From Streptomyces griseochromogenes (GTDB taxonomy: Bacteria > Actinomycetota > Actinomycetes > Streptomycetales > Streptomycetaceae), in assembly GCF_001542625.1 (NCBI RefSeq), contig NZ_CP016279.1:2790001-2854000 (forward strand): 64,000 nucleotides of DNA, given 5' to 3'. The notes beneath the pieces were generated by a model that did no database searches, was not told the DNA's origin, and saw only the letters and a program-made list of their open reading frames with translations. The position numbers and the translations under genes are program-made. Every line of letters starts with the position of its first letter. Position 1 is the first letter of the stretch. Below are positions 22,250-31,148 of the stretch, piece after piece.

Positions 22250-22813
22250 ATGGAACACACTGCGTTGCGTCCCAAACCGATGCCCGGACAGGAGCGGCGG
22301 GAGGGCGGCACACCCCGCCCCACGCGGCGCCCGCACGCCGCGCGCCGGCGCGGCGGCCGGATCCGGACCCTGCTGTTCGGGCTGCTCACCGGGACCGTCC
22401 TGGTGCTCTGCGGGGTCGGCATCGGCACCGTCGGGGCCACGGTGATCGGCATGAGCAGGCTGGCCGAGCTGCGGCACCAGGCACCACCGCCCGCCCCCTC
22501 GGCCCGGCCCGCCCCCTCCGTGTCCCCGAGCCCCGCCGAGGTCCGGTCCGGCGTGACCATGGGCGTGGAGGCCGTCGACGCCGAGAAACCGGGCGCCCTG
22601 GTGGTGGGCGTCCACGTGCCCGGTCCCGGCTACACGGCCGGCCTGGTGCGCGGCGACGTCCTGCTGCAGTTCGGCGCCACCCGCATCGACACGGCCGCCG
22701 ACCTCGCCCGCGCCGTCGCCCACGCCCGCCCCGGAACGGGGGTGACCCTCACCCTGCGGCACCGCGGCGGCGGCTACCAGCAACTGACGGTCGTTCCGGG
22801 AGTGGTGACCTGA
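22250..22813 (+). CDS. Membrane-anchored PDZ-domain protein
   Basis: 187 residues. A basic cytosolic segment (TRRPHAARRRGGRIR) is followed by one membrane helix (TLLFGLLTGTVLVLCGVGIG), a Pro/Ala/Ser linker and a single extracytoplasmic PDZ domain: the GLVRGDVLLQFGATRIDTAADL core, then GVTLTLRHRGGGYQQLTV. There is no protease domain, so it is not an HtrA protease itself; it may recruit an extracytoplasmic protease or bind C-terminal peptides. GGAGGCGAG lies 5-8 nt before the ATG. The downstream peptidase gene is on the same strand but 214 bp away, so co-transcription is possible but not shown. Confidence 0.82.
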   Translation: MEHTALRPKPMPGQERREGGTPRPTRRPHAARRRGGRIRTLLFGLLTGTVLVLCGVGIGTVGATVIGMSRLAELRHQAPPPAPSARPAPSVSPSPAEVRSGVTMGVEAVDAEKPGALVVGVHVPGPGYTAGLVRGDVLLQFGATRIDTAADLARAVAHARPGTGVTLTLRHRGGGYQQLTVVPGVVT

Positions 22814-23027
22814 CCGCACCCGGCCCCCGGTCCCACGGGTCCGGACACGTCGGGAAACCCGCTGGTCGTCACCCGCCCCACGCGCCATGATGGCCCCATG
22901 CCGCGCCTGTCTTCGCGAACCGTTCCGCCGGGACGTCGCGATCGGCTCGCGCCGCCCTGCCCGGCCGGGCAGGATGCTGCCCGAGACCGCTTCGCCCCCG
23001 CCACTTCGACCGCGCTCGGAGGCCCGG

Positions 23028-24155
23028 ATGACCGGTGACACGCCCGCGCCCTTCACCGCCGACGACTACAGAGCCCGTATGGAGCGCGCCGCGCGCTCCG
23101 CCGCCGATGCCGGCCTCGCGGGACTGCTCGTGGCGCCCGGACCCGACATGGTGTGGCTGACCGGCTACACGCCCACCGCGGTCACCGAACGGCTCACCGT
23201 GCTGGTGCTCGCCCCCGGCCTCGACCCCGTGCTGGTCGTGCCTACCCTGGAGGCCCCGGACGCGGAACACGCGGCCGGCGCGACCGCGCTCACCCTGCGC
23301 GACTGGACCGACGGCAAGGACCCCTACGCCGTCACCGCCGCCCTCATCGACCACAGCGGCCGCTTCGGCATCAGCGACAACACCTGGGCGATGCACCTGC
23401 TGGGCCTCCAGCGCACCCTGCCCGGCACCGCCTACGCCTCCCTGACCGAGGCCCTGCCCATGCTGCGCGCCGTCAAGGACGCGGCCGAACTGGACCTCCT
23501 GGCCGCCGCCGGAGCCGCCGCGGACCAGGCGTTCGAGGAGATCCGGAAGGTGCCCTTCGCCGGCCGCCGCGAGTCCGACGTCGGCCACGACCTCGCCGAC
23601 CTGCTGCGCCGCTTCGGACACTCCCAGGTCGACTTCACCATCGTCGGCTCGGGTCCCAACGGCGCCAACCCGCACCACGAGGTAGGCGACCGCGTCATCC
23701 AGGACGGCGACATGGTCGTCCTCGACTTCGGCGGCCTCAAGGACGGCTACGGCTCCGACACCACCCGCACCGTCCACGTCGGCGAGCCGACCGAGGAGGA
23801 GCGCAGGGTCCACGACATCGTGCGCGCCGCCCAGGAGGAGGGCTTCAGGGCCGTACGGCCGGGCGCCGCCTGCCAGGAGGTCGACCGTGCCGCCCGTGCG
23901 GTCATCACCGACGCCGGATACGGCGAGTACTTCATCCACCGCACCGGGCACGGCATCGGCGTCACCACGCACGAACCGCCGTACATGATCGAGGGCGAGG
24001 AACAGCCCCTCGTGCCCGGCATGTGCTTCTCCGTGGAGCCGGGCATCTATCTGCCCGGCCGCTTCGGAGTGCGCATCGAGGACATCGTCACGGTGACCGA
24101 GGACGGCGGCCGCCGCCTCAACAACACCACCCGTGACATGGTCATAGTGGACTGA
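23028..24155 (+). CDS. M24B metallopeptidase (Xaa-Pro dipeptidase/aminopeptidase P type)
   Basis: A 375-residue peptidase that removes residues next to proline. The N-terminal creatinase-like domain carries WLTGYTPTAVTERL. The C-terminal pita-bread domain has the full dinuclear metal set: Asp in VLDFGG, Asp in GYGSDTTRT, His in HRTGHGIG, Glu in SVEPGIYLPG and Glu in RIEDIV. The ATG has GGAGG five bases upstream; a longer frame begins upstream without a ribosome site. The next gene starts 62 bp downstream on the same strand, so the two may form an operon. Cytosolic, no signal peptide. Confidence 0.92.
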   Translation: MTGDTPAPFTADDYRARMERAARSAADAGLAGLLVAPGPDMVWLTGYTPTAVTERLTVLVLAPGLDPVLVVPTLEAPDAEHAAGATALTLRDWTDGKDPYAVTAALIDHSGRFGISDNTWAMHLLGLQRTLPGTAYASLTEALPMLRAVKDAAELDLLAAAGAAADQAFEEIRKVPFAGRRESDVGHDLADLLRRFGHSQVDFTIVGSGPNGANPHHEVGDRVIQDGDMVVLDFGGLKDGYGSDTTRTVHVGEPTEEERRVHDIVRAAQEEGFRAVRPGAACQEVDRAARAVITDAGYGEYFIHRTGHGIGVTTHEPPYMIEGEEQPLVPGMCFSVEPGIYLPGRFGVRIEDIVTVTEDGGRRLNNTTRDMVIVD

Positions 24156-24217
24156 CGGAACCAGGAGACGCAGGAGACGTACCTAGACGACATCCCGGAA
24201 CGGCGACGACGCGACTC

Positions 24218-25162
24218 ATGACCCAGGCACCGACACCCACCGCGGACACCGTCCGCCGACTGGTCCGTTCGCTGATCAAGGAGAGCAGCGAGAACGGGGC
24301 CGGCACCGGGGGACCCGACGTACGGCCGGTCCGGGAAGGGAGCGGGCACACCTGGTGGATCGGCACCCGCCATGTGCTGCGCCTCGCCCCCGACCGCGAC
24401 GCCGCCGTCCGCCGCCGCCGCGAACTGCGCCTGCGTGACCTGGTCCGGCCGCACGTGCCCGTCGCCGTCCCCACCAGCGTCGCCCACGGCGACTGGGCAC
24501 CCGGCCTCGCCTACACCCTCGACACAGCGCTGCCCGGCGGCACCGCCGACGAGCACGACGTCTCCGCCGTCGGCGAGGCCGACCTCGCCGGGCTGCTCAG
24601 CGGGCTGCGCGCGGTGCCCCTGCGGCAGTCCGAGACGCTCGGTGTGCCCCGCACCGCCCCGCGCTCCCTGGAGGCGCTGCGCCGCATGGCCGTGCACGCG
24701 GCCGAACGGCTCGCCGCCGCCGACGAGTTCGACGCCGCCCGTATGCACCAGCTCACCGCGCCCGGCGCCGCCCAGCTCGCCGCGCAGCCCGGCACCGCCG
24801 TGCTCACCCACCACGGCCTCACCGGCGAGCATGTGGTGGTCAGCGCCGACGGGCGGGTCCGCGGCATTCTGGACTGGACCCAGGCGGCCCTCGGCGATCC
24901 GGCCGAGGACATCGCCGGGCTGGCCGTCGCCGTGGGCTCCCCGGCGGCCGTTCGCGCCGCCACCCTCGCGGGCTACGGCGCCCGCCCCTGTCTGCGCGGT
25001 CTGTGGCTCGCCCGCTGCGACACCGTCATCCGCCTCACGGACCGTCTCGAAGGCCGCGCACCGGGCTCCCTGCCGCTGCTGAGAACCCAGCTGCGGCGCG
25101 CCTGGGAGCCGATCCTGCTGGAGCGGGTGACCGAGTTCAAGGACGACGAGACCGAGCCCTAG
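24218..25162 (+). CDS. APH/choline-kinase-fold protein lacking the catalytic aspartate
   Basis: A 314-residue protein with the aminoglycoside-phosphotransferase/choline-kinase fold. The catalytic loop that should read HGDLxxxN is THHGLTGEHVVV: Asp is replaced by Gly and the metal-binding Asn by His. The following DFG-equivalent ILDWTQAALGDPAEDIAG is kept. With the base missing it is probably a pseudokinase or a nucleotide-binding protein, not a resistance enzyme. No independent ribosome site is obvious. The gene follows the peptidase gene closely and may be co-transcribed; it converges with treZ. Confidence 0.75.
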   Translation: MTQAPTPTADTVRRLVRSLIKESSENGAGTGGPDVRPVREGSGHTWWIGTRHVLRLAPDRDAAVRRRRELRLRDLVRPHVPVAVPTSVAHGDWAPGLAYTLDTALPGGTADEHDVSAVGEADLAGLLSGLRAVPLRQSETLGVPRTAPRSLEALRRMAVHAAERLAAADEFDAARMHQLTAPGAAQLAAQPGTAVLTHHGLTGEHVVVSADGRVRGILDWTQAALGDPAEDIAGLAVAVGSPAAVRAATLAGYGARPCLRGLWLARCDTVIRLTDRLEGRAPGSLPLLRTQLRRAWEPILLERVTEFKDDETEP

Positions 25163-25199
25163 GGGCTGCCCCCGGCACCCGGCAGACCCCGGGCGCGGC

Positions 25200-26945
25200 T
25201 CAGGGCTGGATGAGCACGACGCAGGACTCCGCGGGCACCTGCAGCAGCCCGTCCGGGCCCGGCGCGGCCACCGGGTCCCACGCGGCGAGGACCTGCGCCC
25301 GGCGGCTGCCGAGCGGGATCGCCGCCGCCTCCTTGCCCAGGTTCACCGCCACCCGGACGTCCCCGCGCCGGAACGCCAGCCAGCGGGCCTCCCGGTCGTA
25401 GGCCACCTTCGTGTCGGCGAGGTCGGGATCGGTGAGGTCCGGCTGCTCCCGGCGCAGCGCGATCAGCCGTCGGTACCAGGCCAGCACGCGCGCGTGGGGC
25501 TCGCGTTCCGGCTCCGACCAGTCGAGACAGGACCGCTCCCGGGTCGCCGGGTCCTGCGGGTCCGGTACGTCCTCCTCGGCCCACCCGTGCTGCGCGAACT
25601 CCCGGCGCCTGCCCCGCCGCACCGCCTCGGCCAGCTCCGGATCCGTGTGGTCGGTGAAGAACTGCCAGGGCGTGCCCGCCGCCCACTCCTCGCCCATGAA
25701 CAGCATCGGCGTGAACGGCGCGGTCAGCGTGAGCGCGGCCGCACAGGCCAGCAGACCGGGGGAGAGGAGGGCCGGGAGACGGTCCCCCTGCGCGCGGTTG
25801 CCGACCTGGTCGTGGGTCTGGCTGTAGCCCAGCAGCCGGTGCGCCGCCACTCGGGAGCGGTCCAGCGGCCGGCCGTGGCCGCGGTCACGGAAGCCCGAGT
25901 ACGTGCCGTCGTGGAAGTAGCCGCCGGTGAGTGTCTTGGCGAGCGCGGCGAAGGGGTCGCGCGCGAAGTCGGCGTAGTAGCCCTGCGACTCGCCGGTCAG
26001 CGCGGTGTGCACGGCGTGATGGAAGTCGTCGTTCCACTGCGCGTGCAGTCCGAGGCCGTTCTCCGCGCGCGGGGTGATGATCCGCGGGTTGTTGAGGTCG
26101 GACTCGGCGACCAGGAACAGCGGGCGGCCCAGCTCGCCGGCGAGGCCGTCGACGGCCGCCGACAGCTCCTCCAGGAACGTGCACGCGCGCGTGTCGTGCA
26201 GCGCGTGCACCGCGTCCAGGCGCAGCCCGTCGATCCGGTAGTCCCGCAGCCACGCCAGCGCGCTGCCCAGGAAGTACGCGCGCACCTCGTCGGAGCCGGG
26301 CGCGTCCAGGTTCACCGCCGCACCCCAGGGCGTGTGGTGCGTGTCCGTGAAGTACGGCCCGAACCGCGGCAGATGGTTGCCCGACGGGCCCAAGTGGTTG
26401 TGCACGACGTCCAGGACGACGCCGAGGCCCAGTTCATGCGCCCGGTCCACGAACCGTTTCAGCGCCTCGGGCCCACCGTACGGCTCGTGCACGGCCCACG
26501 GCGACACCCCCTCGTAGCCCCACCCGTGCCGCCCGGGGAAGGGGCACAACGGCATCAACTCCACGTGGCTGACGCCCAGTTCCACCAGGTGCTCCAGACG
26601 CGCGGCGGCCGCGTCCAGGGTGCCCTCGCGGGTGTACGTGCCCACGTGCAGCTCGTAGAGCACCGCGCCCGGCAGGTCGCGCCCCGCCCACGCGGAACGC
26701 CACGTGTACCGCCCGTGCTCGACCACCGCGCTCAGGCCGTCCGGGCCGTCCGGCTGGCGGCGTGAGCGCGGGTCGGGCAGGACGGGGCCGTCGTCCAGCG
26801 CGTATCCGTACCGCGAGCCGTCCCGCGCCCTGGCCTGTCCCGTCCACCAGCCGACGCGTTCCGGATCGCGCTCCAACGTGCGCGTGGCGTCCTCGCAATG
26901 GAGCGTCACACGGTCTGCCTGCGGTGCCCACACCTCGAACTGCAC
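25200..26945 (-). CDS. treZ: Malto-oligosyltrehalose trehalohydrolase
   Basis: GH13 enzyme that releases trehalose from the maltooligosyl-trehalose made by TreY. 581 residues, normal length. The N-terminal domain is a carbohydrate-binding-like fold (FEVWAPQADRVTLHC). The GH13 barrel follows: VVLDVVHNHLGP, the nucleophile region DGLRLDAVHAL, the acid in FLVAESDLNNPRI and YSQTHDQVGN near the transition-state Asp. The GTG start has GGGG 8 nt upstream. treY and glgX lie 5 and 9 kb further on, on the same strand but separated by unrelated genes, so the pathway is a loose cluster rather than an operon. Confidence 0.95.
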   Translation of the reverse strand: MQFEVWAPQADRVTLHCEDATRTLERDPERVGWWTGQARARDGSRYGYALDDGPVLPDPRSRRQPDGPDGLSAVVEHGRYTWRSAWAGRDLPGAVLYELHVGTYTREGTLDAAAARLEHLVELGVSHVELMPLCPFPGRHGWGYEGVSPWAVHEPYGGPEALKRFVDRAHELGLGVVLDVVHNHLGPSGNHLPRFGPYFTDTHHTPWGAAVNLDAPGSDEVRAYFLGSALAWLRDYRIDGLRLDAVHALHDTRACTFLEELSAAVDGLAGELGRPLFLVAESDLNNPRIITPRAENGLGLHAQWNDDFHHAVHTALTGESQGYYADFARDPFAALAKTLTGGYFHDGTYSGFRDRGHGRPLDRSRVAAHRLLGYSQTHDQVGNRAQGDRLPALLSPGLLACAAALTLTAPFTPMLFMGEEWAAGTPWQFFTDHTDPELAEAVRRGRRREFAQHGWAEEDVPDPQDPATRERSCLDWSEPEREPHARVLAWYRRLIALRREQPDLTDPDLADTKVAYDREARWLAFRRGDVRVAVNLGKEAAAIPLGSRRAQVLAAWDPVAAPGPDGLLQVPAESCVVLIQP

Positions 26946-27119
26946 GGACGGTTCCCCTTCGTCTGCTCACCGTGATGTAGTGCGTCCATCGTGCCGCGAA
27001 AAGGATCAATCCGCTCTGGAACACACCCTTTCCCGGCAGGTGTCGCGGAAGTGCACGCGCCTGGCAACCGATTCCCCCGTTTCTGGACACCGGGGGTTCA
27101 CTGCCCGACAATCACCTGC

Positions 27120-27695
27120 GTGACGTCGTCTTTCGAGTTCCCCACGTACCCCGCGCGGCTGTCCGACGCGGAGCGCGACAAGGCACTGCGGGTGCTGCGG
27201 GACGGCGCCGCGCTGGGCCGGCTGTCGCACGACACGTTCGTGCGCCGCATGGAACTGGCGCTCGCCGCGAGGTGCGCCGACGAGCTCGCCGCCCTCACCG
27301 CCGACCTGCCCCGTGAGAATCGCTTCTCCCGTGCGGTCCTCGGCAGCGTCGAGGCCGTCTCCGGCTTCACCGTGCGGCTGCGCCGGGCCTGGCAGTCCGA
27401 GCGGCTGCCCAAGCTGCTGCTGCCGCACCCGGCCGGCGGTCATCCGCTGCGCATAGGCCGCGACCCCGCCAGCGGGCTGCGCCTGAACCACGAGACCGTC
27501 TCCCGGGTGCATGCCGAGCTCCGCCTGCAGGCCGGCATGTGGATCCTCAGGGACCTCGGCTCCACCAACGGCACCACGGTCAACGGACGCCGTGTGGTCG
27601 GCGCCGTCGTGGTCCGCGAGGGCGACCAGGTCTCCTTCGGGCGGATCGCCTTCCGGCTCGCGGCGCACCAGAACACCCTCCCGCATTCGAACTGA
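27120..27695 (+). CDS. DUF1707-FHA domain protein
   Basis: A 191-residue cytosolic protein. The N-terminus is a DUF1707 unit (ARLSDAERDKALRVLRDGAA, LSHDTFVRRMELALAARCADEL), a small helical domain common in actinobacteria. After a linker comes a forkhead-associated domain with the phosphothreonine-binding signature: IGRDPASGLRL, VSRVHAEL and DLGSTNGTTVNGRRV. It should bind phosphothreonine on a partner and so link to Ser/Thr kinase signalling; no kinase gene is adjacent. The GTG start is the only one at the right place for the DUF1707 domain, though its ribosome site is weak. It is divergent from treZ. Confidence 0.85.
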   Translation: MTSSFEFPTYPARLSDAERDKALRVLRDGAALGRLSHDTFVRRMELALAARCADELAALTADLPRENRFSRAVLGSVEAVSGFTVRLRRAWQSERLPKLLLPHPAGGHPLRIGRDPASGLRLNHETVSRVHAELRLQAGMWILRDLGSTNGTTVNGRRVVGAVVVREGDQVSFGRIAFRLAAHQNTLPHSN

Positions 27696-27774
27696 CGCGC
27701 CATCGTGGGGCCGTGCGGTTCCGTTCGGGTGAGTCGGGCTGGGGAACGCGCGCCGCCGTGCCGATGGATCGGGC

Positions 27775-28200
27775 ATGACGTACCTCACCCGAGCGACAGC
27801 GGCCGCCGGCGCCCTGCTGGCCTCTGTCGGCCTCCTCGCCGCGGGCCCGGCCCAGGCGGCACCCCGCAGCACGTTCCCCCTGTCCGACAACTGGCTCTAC
27901 CTCACCGTCGCCCGCGGTGAAACCCCGCCGGCCGGCGACAAGCACGGCACCCTGCTGCTGTGCGACCCGCTGCCCCTGGGGTACGCGCGCGCGGCCGAGG
28001 CCTGCGCCGAACTGGAGGCCGCCGGCGGCGACATCGCGCGCATCCCGCAGAAGAAGGTCTTCTGCCCGATGATCTTCGCCCCCGTGACCGTCCACGCGCA
28101 CGGGCAGTGGAACGGACGGCCGGTCGACTACCAGGAGACCTACTCCAGCAAGTGCGTCATGGAGGCCCGGACGGGAGCGGTGTTCGCCGTGGAGCGCTGA
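27775..28200 (+). CDS. Subtilisin-inhibitor-like secreted protease inhibitor (SSI family)
   Basis: A 141-residue exported inhibitor. A signal peptide ending PAQA is followed by a domain of about 110 residues with the four SSI cysteines (LLLCDP, EACAEL, KVFCPMIFAP, SSKCVME) that form two disulfides. The reactive loop CPMIFAP places Met at P1, as in classic SSI (CPMVYDP), so subtilisin-like proteases are the expected target. Such inhibitors accompany extracellular proteases around aerial growth. It faces the M14 carboxypeptidase gene with a terminator between the two. Confidence 0.92.
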   Translation: MTYLTRATAAAGALLASVGLLAAGPAQAAPRSTFPLSDNWLYLTVARGETPPAGDKHGTLLLCDPLPLGYARAAEACAELEAAGGDIARIPQKKVFCPMIFAPVTVHAHGQWNGRPVDYQETYSSKCVMEARTGAVFAVER

Positions 28201-28224
28201 GCCCTGCCGCGGGGCGGTGCGGGT

Positions 28225-28255
28225 ACGGGCGGCGTGGCGGCCTCACGCCGCCCGT
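28225..28255. terminator. Shared terminator hairpin between converging genes
   Basis: A 12-bp perfect stem (ACGGGCGGCGTG) with a 7-nt loop lies 25 bp after the inhibitor stop and overlaps the stop codon of the M14 gene. It can serve both directions. Confidence 0.7.
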
Positions 28256-29493
28256 TCCCGCGCCTGCTGAGCCGCCACCAGCACCGTCCGGGACTGGTGC
28301 TCCACCTGGTGCTCCAACGGCACCCAGCGGGCTCTGAAACGCTCCTCGAAAGCCTCGCACCAAGAAGCGACGAGCCGCTCCAGCCGAGGCGCCGCCCGGT
28401 CGTCGGTCTCCCGCAGCACCCGCAGCAGCATGGCCGCGGCTCGCAGCGGCAGCCGCCGTCCGAAGGCGTCCACACTGCCGACGTACGCCATCGTCGTGCC
28501 GGCCGGCTGCGTGTGGATCCAGTCCTGCGCCAGGCCCGGTATCAGCTCCAGCGCCCACCGCGCGGCCCGCAACAGTGGCCCGTCCGCGCCCTGCAGCCGG
28601 GGCAGCGCCTCGGCGAGCACCCCCTCCACCTCCAGCGAGTCCCGCAGCAGGCGCTGTGCCAGACGCCGCATCGCCGCCGCAGGCGCCGGGTGCGGCGCCG
28701 GGTCGTCCACCAGGTCGCTCGCCCACATCGGCACCTCGACGACGGCCGTCAGACCGCCGTAGCGGTGCGCGTGGTACCAGGTGCTGTGCCGGGCGTCGTC
28801 CGGCAGGCTCGGGTAGGCGACCCCCGTCTCCGGGCCGGGCATCACATGCACCCCGGGGCCCGAGGCCGGCCAGCCCGCGGCGTCCGAGGCGCCCGTCTCC
28901 ACCGGAATGTGCAGCTGCGCCGCGGACTTGGCGAACGGCTCGGCGAGGCCCGGCACGTCCTTCGTCAGCTGCACCCAGCTGCCGCCGAGATCGGTGCCGT
29001 GCAGCGTCACCTGGAGATAGGGCCGCAGTTCGTCGATCACCCCGGTCAGGGCCCGGGTCTCGGGCGGCAGCCGGTCCGGCGGCAGCACCGCCGGGGACCA
29101 CTCGGGCTGCTCCGCGCCCGTCGGCCGGTAGAAGCCGCGGTGGTAGTCGAGCAGACTGCGCGGTGCCGGGGTCACATGCAGGCTGGCGCCGTCCGGGTCC
29201 GCGCAGAGCAGAAAATGCCAGGAGGTGCCGGAGCGCAACTCGCGCTCGGCCAGCACCCGTTCGGCCAGTACCCGGAGGGTGGAGCCGCCGGTCGGCTCGT
29301 TGGCGTGGGCGCCCGCGACGACCAGCACCGCGCGTCGGGCGTGCCCCACGGACAGCAGGTGCAGGGGCCGGCCGGCCCGCGAGACGCCCACCTGTCTGAG
29401 TGCACACAGCCCGGGCTGCTGAGCGGCCAACGCCCGTGCGGAGGCGATCAGTTCGGGAACGCTGGGGTAGCGCAGCTCCGGCAGGAGACTCAC
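28243..29493 (-). CDS. M14-family zinc carboxypeptidase
   Basis: A 416-residue protein of the M14 carboxypeptidase fold. The zinc site is HANEPTGG (HxxE) with the third ligand probably in VTLHGTDLGGSW, and the catalytic Glu is in AVVEVPMWAS. It has no evident signal peptide, so an intracellular role such as trimming peptides or peptidoglycan fragments is likelier than digestion outside. The GTG start fits the family N-terminus (SLLPELRYPSVPELI); the ribosome site is weak. The lpd-like gene upstream on the same strand ends 134 bp before it. Confidence 0.85.
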   Translation of the reverse strand: MSLLPELRYPSVPELIASARALAAQQPGLCALRQVGVSRAGRPLHLLSVGHARRAVLVVAGAHANEPTGGSTLRVLAERVLAERELRSGTSWHFLLCADPDGASLHVTPAPRSLLDYHRGFYRPTGAEQPEWSPAVLPPDRLPPETRALTGVIDELRPYLQVTLHGTDLGGSWVQLTKDVPGLAEPFAKSAAQLHIPVETGASDAAGWPASGPGVHVMPGPETGVAYPSLPDDARHSTWYHAHRYGGLTAVVEVPMWASDLVDDPAPHPAPAAAMRRLAQRLLRDSLEVEGVLAEALPRLQGADGPLLRAARWALELIPGLAQDWIHTQPAGTTMAYVGSVDAFGRRLPLRAAAMLLRVLRETDDRAAPRLERLVASWCEAFEERFRARWVPLEHQVEHQSRTVLVAAQQARERAA

Positions 29494-29627
29494 CCCCGAC
29501 TTGTCCGCCCGGCTTCGCCCTCCCAGTGCCGCACGGCGTCGGTGAACTGTCAAGCACTCGACGGGGGAGGCTCCCGGGGGCGCCCGGACGCATTCTCCGA
29601 CCGCGCCCGGCCACCGCGCTCCTGGCC

Positions 29628-31061
29628 TCACTGCTGGTGCAGCCCGCGTCCCGCGAGCGTCAGGAACACCTCGCCGACCGCCTCCGAGAGCGTCGGGTGC
29701 GCGTGCACGTGCCGGGCCACGTCCGACGGCTGGGCGTCCCAGCCGACGATCAGCTGGCTCTCGGCGATCATCTCCGACACATGGGGGCCGACCAGGTGCA
29801 CTCCGAGCACCTGTCCGCCACCGGCCTCGGTGACGACCTTCACCATGCCGCCCTGCCCGTGCACCATGCCCTTGGCGACGGCGGTCAGCGGCATCGTGCC
29901 GACGTCGACCTCGTGCCCACGCGCGCGTGCCTCCGCCTCGCCGAGACCCACCGACGCGGTCTGCGGCGACGAGTACGTCACCCGGGGCACCGCCGCGTAC
30001 TCGACCGGCGGCGACGCCAGCCCCGCCAGCGTCTCGGCCACCAGCAGGCCCTCCGCGAACGAGGCGTGCGCCAGGCCGAGCGAAGGGGGCGGCAGCAGGT
30101 CGCCCACGACATGGATCCCCGCCGCGGCCGTCTCCAGGCGGCTCCAGTCCGCGGGGACGACGAACCCCCGCTCGTCCGCCGTCAGACCGGCGGCGGCCAG
30201 GTCCAGGCCCTCCGTGACCGGCGCCCGGCCGACGGCCACCAGCAGCCGCTCCGCCTCCACCGTCCGGGTCTCCCCGCGCGCGGTGCGCACCCGGGCGCGT
30301 ACGCCGTTCTCCAGCACCTCCGCGTCCAGCAGCCGCGCGCCCGCCCGCACGTCGATGCCGCGCTTCTTCAGACCGCGCGTCAGATGACGGCTCACATCGG
30401 CGTCCTCCAGCGGCACGATCCGGTCGGCGGCCTCCACCAGGGTGACCTCCGCGCCCATCGACCGGTGGAAGGAGGCGTACTCCACGCCGATCGCGCCCCC
30501 GCCCAGCACCAGGACCGAGGCGGGGAGCCCCGGTGCGAACAGCGCGTCGTCGCTGGTCACCACGCGCCGGCCGTCCGGTGTGAGCCCCGGGAGCACGCGT
30601 GGGCGTGAGCCGGTCGCGAGGACGATGCCCCGGCGCGCGGTGAAGTCGTGCACACCGGGCGTGGAATCGTCACGCGCGTCTTCCACGCGCACGGTGCGTG
30701 TTCCGGTCAGCCGCGCGCTGCCCCGCACCACCCGTACGCCCGCGTGTGCCAGATGCGCCTCTACTCCCTTGTGGTTGCGGGCCACGATGTCGTCCCGCGT
30801 CGCCGCCAGCGCCGGCCAGTCCACGGAGTCCAGCGTGGCCTTCACGCCCCAGCGTTCGCGGGCCTCGGCGATGCCGTCGACGAGTTCGGCGGCGTGCAGC
30901 ATCGCCTTGCTCGGGATGCAGCCCCGGTGCAGACAGGTCCCGCCGACCTTGTCGCGTTCGACGAGTACGACGTCGAGACCCAGGGAGGCGGCGCGCAGGG
31001 CGGTGCTGTACCCGCCCGTGCCACCGCCGATGACGATGACGTCCGGTGTGTTCAGGCTCAT
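29628..31061 (-). CDS. lpd: Dihydrolipoamide dehydrogenase
   Basis: A 477-residue FAD-dependent disulfide oxidoreductase that reoxidises dihydrolipoamide in 2-oxoacid dehydrogenase complexes. The FAD site is VIVIGGGTGGYSTALRAA, the redox disulfide GGTCLHRGCIPSK, the NAD site VLVLGGGAIGVEYASF, and the C-terminal His-Glu pair lies in HAHPTLSEAVGE. GGAGGG precedes the ATG. The gene is not with an E1 or E2 gene, so it may serve several complexes or the glycine cleavage system. It is divergent from a LysR regulator with an 87-bp gap that holds a perfect operator-like palindrome, so redox- or metabolite-controlled expression is likely. Confidence 0.92.
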   Translation of the reverse strand: MSLNTPDVIVIGGGTGGYSTALRAASLGLDVVLVERDKVGGTCLHRGCIPSKAMLHAAELVDGIAEARERWGVKATLDSVDWPALAATRDDIVARNHKGVEAHLAHAGVRVVRGSARLTGTRTVRVEDARDDSTPGVHDFTARRGIVLATGSRPRVLPGLTPDGRRVVTSDDALFAPGLPASVLVLGGGAIGVEYASFHRSMGAEVTLVEAADRIVPLEDADVSRHLTRGLKKRGIDVRAGARLLDAEVLENGVRARVRTARGETRTVEAERLLVAVGRAPVTEGLDLAAAGLTADERGFVVPADWSRLETAAAGIHVVGDLLPPPSLGLAHASFAEGLLVAETLAGLASPPVEYAAVPRVTYSSPQTASVGLGEAEARARGHEVDVGTMPLTAVAKGMVHGQGGMVKVVTEAGGGQVLGVHLVGPHVSEMIAESQLIVGWDAQPSDVARHVHAHPTLSEAVGEVFLTLAGRGLHQQ

Positions 31062-31104
31062 GGCCCCACCCTCCGCCCGCCGCTTGCCATGAGTCCAAGG
31101 CAAT

Positions 31105-31117
31105 GTTCTTGTAGAAC
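31105..31117. promoter_or_regulatory. LysR-type operator between lpd and the LysR gene
   Basis: GTTCT-TGT-AGAAC, a perfect inverted repeat, in the 87-bp gap between divergent genes. A second repeat, CCCATG (31117-31122) with CATGGG (31132-31137), lies beside it. Size and place fit a LysR recognition site for both promoters. Confidence 0.6.
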
Positions 31118-31148
31118 CCATGCAGGATCTTCATGGGAGGACGCGGAA

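Noticed and set aside
24218..25162. Aminoglycoside resistance phosphotransferase
   Set aside because: The catalytic Asp and metal-binding Asn of the HGDLxxxN loop are absent.
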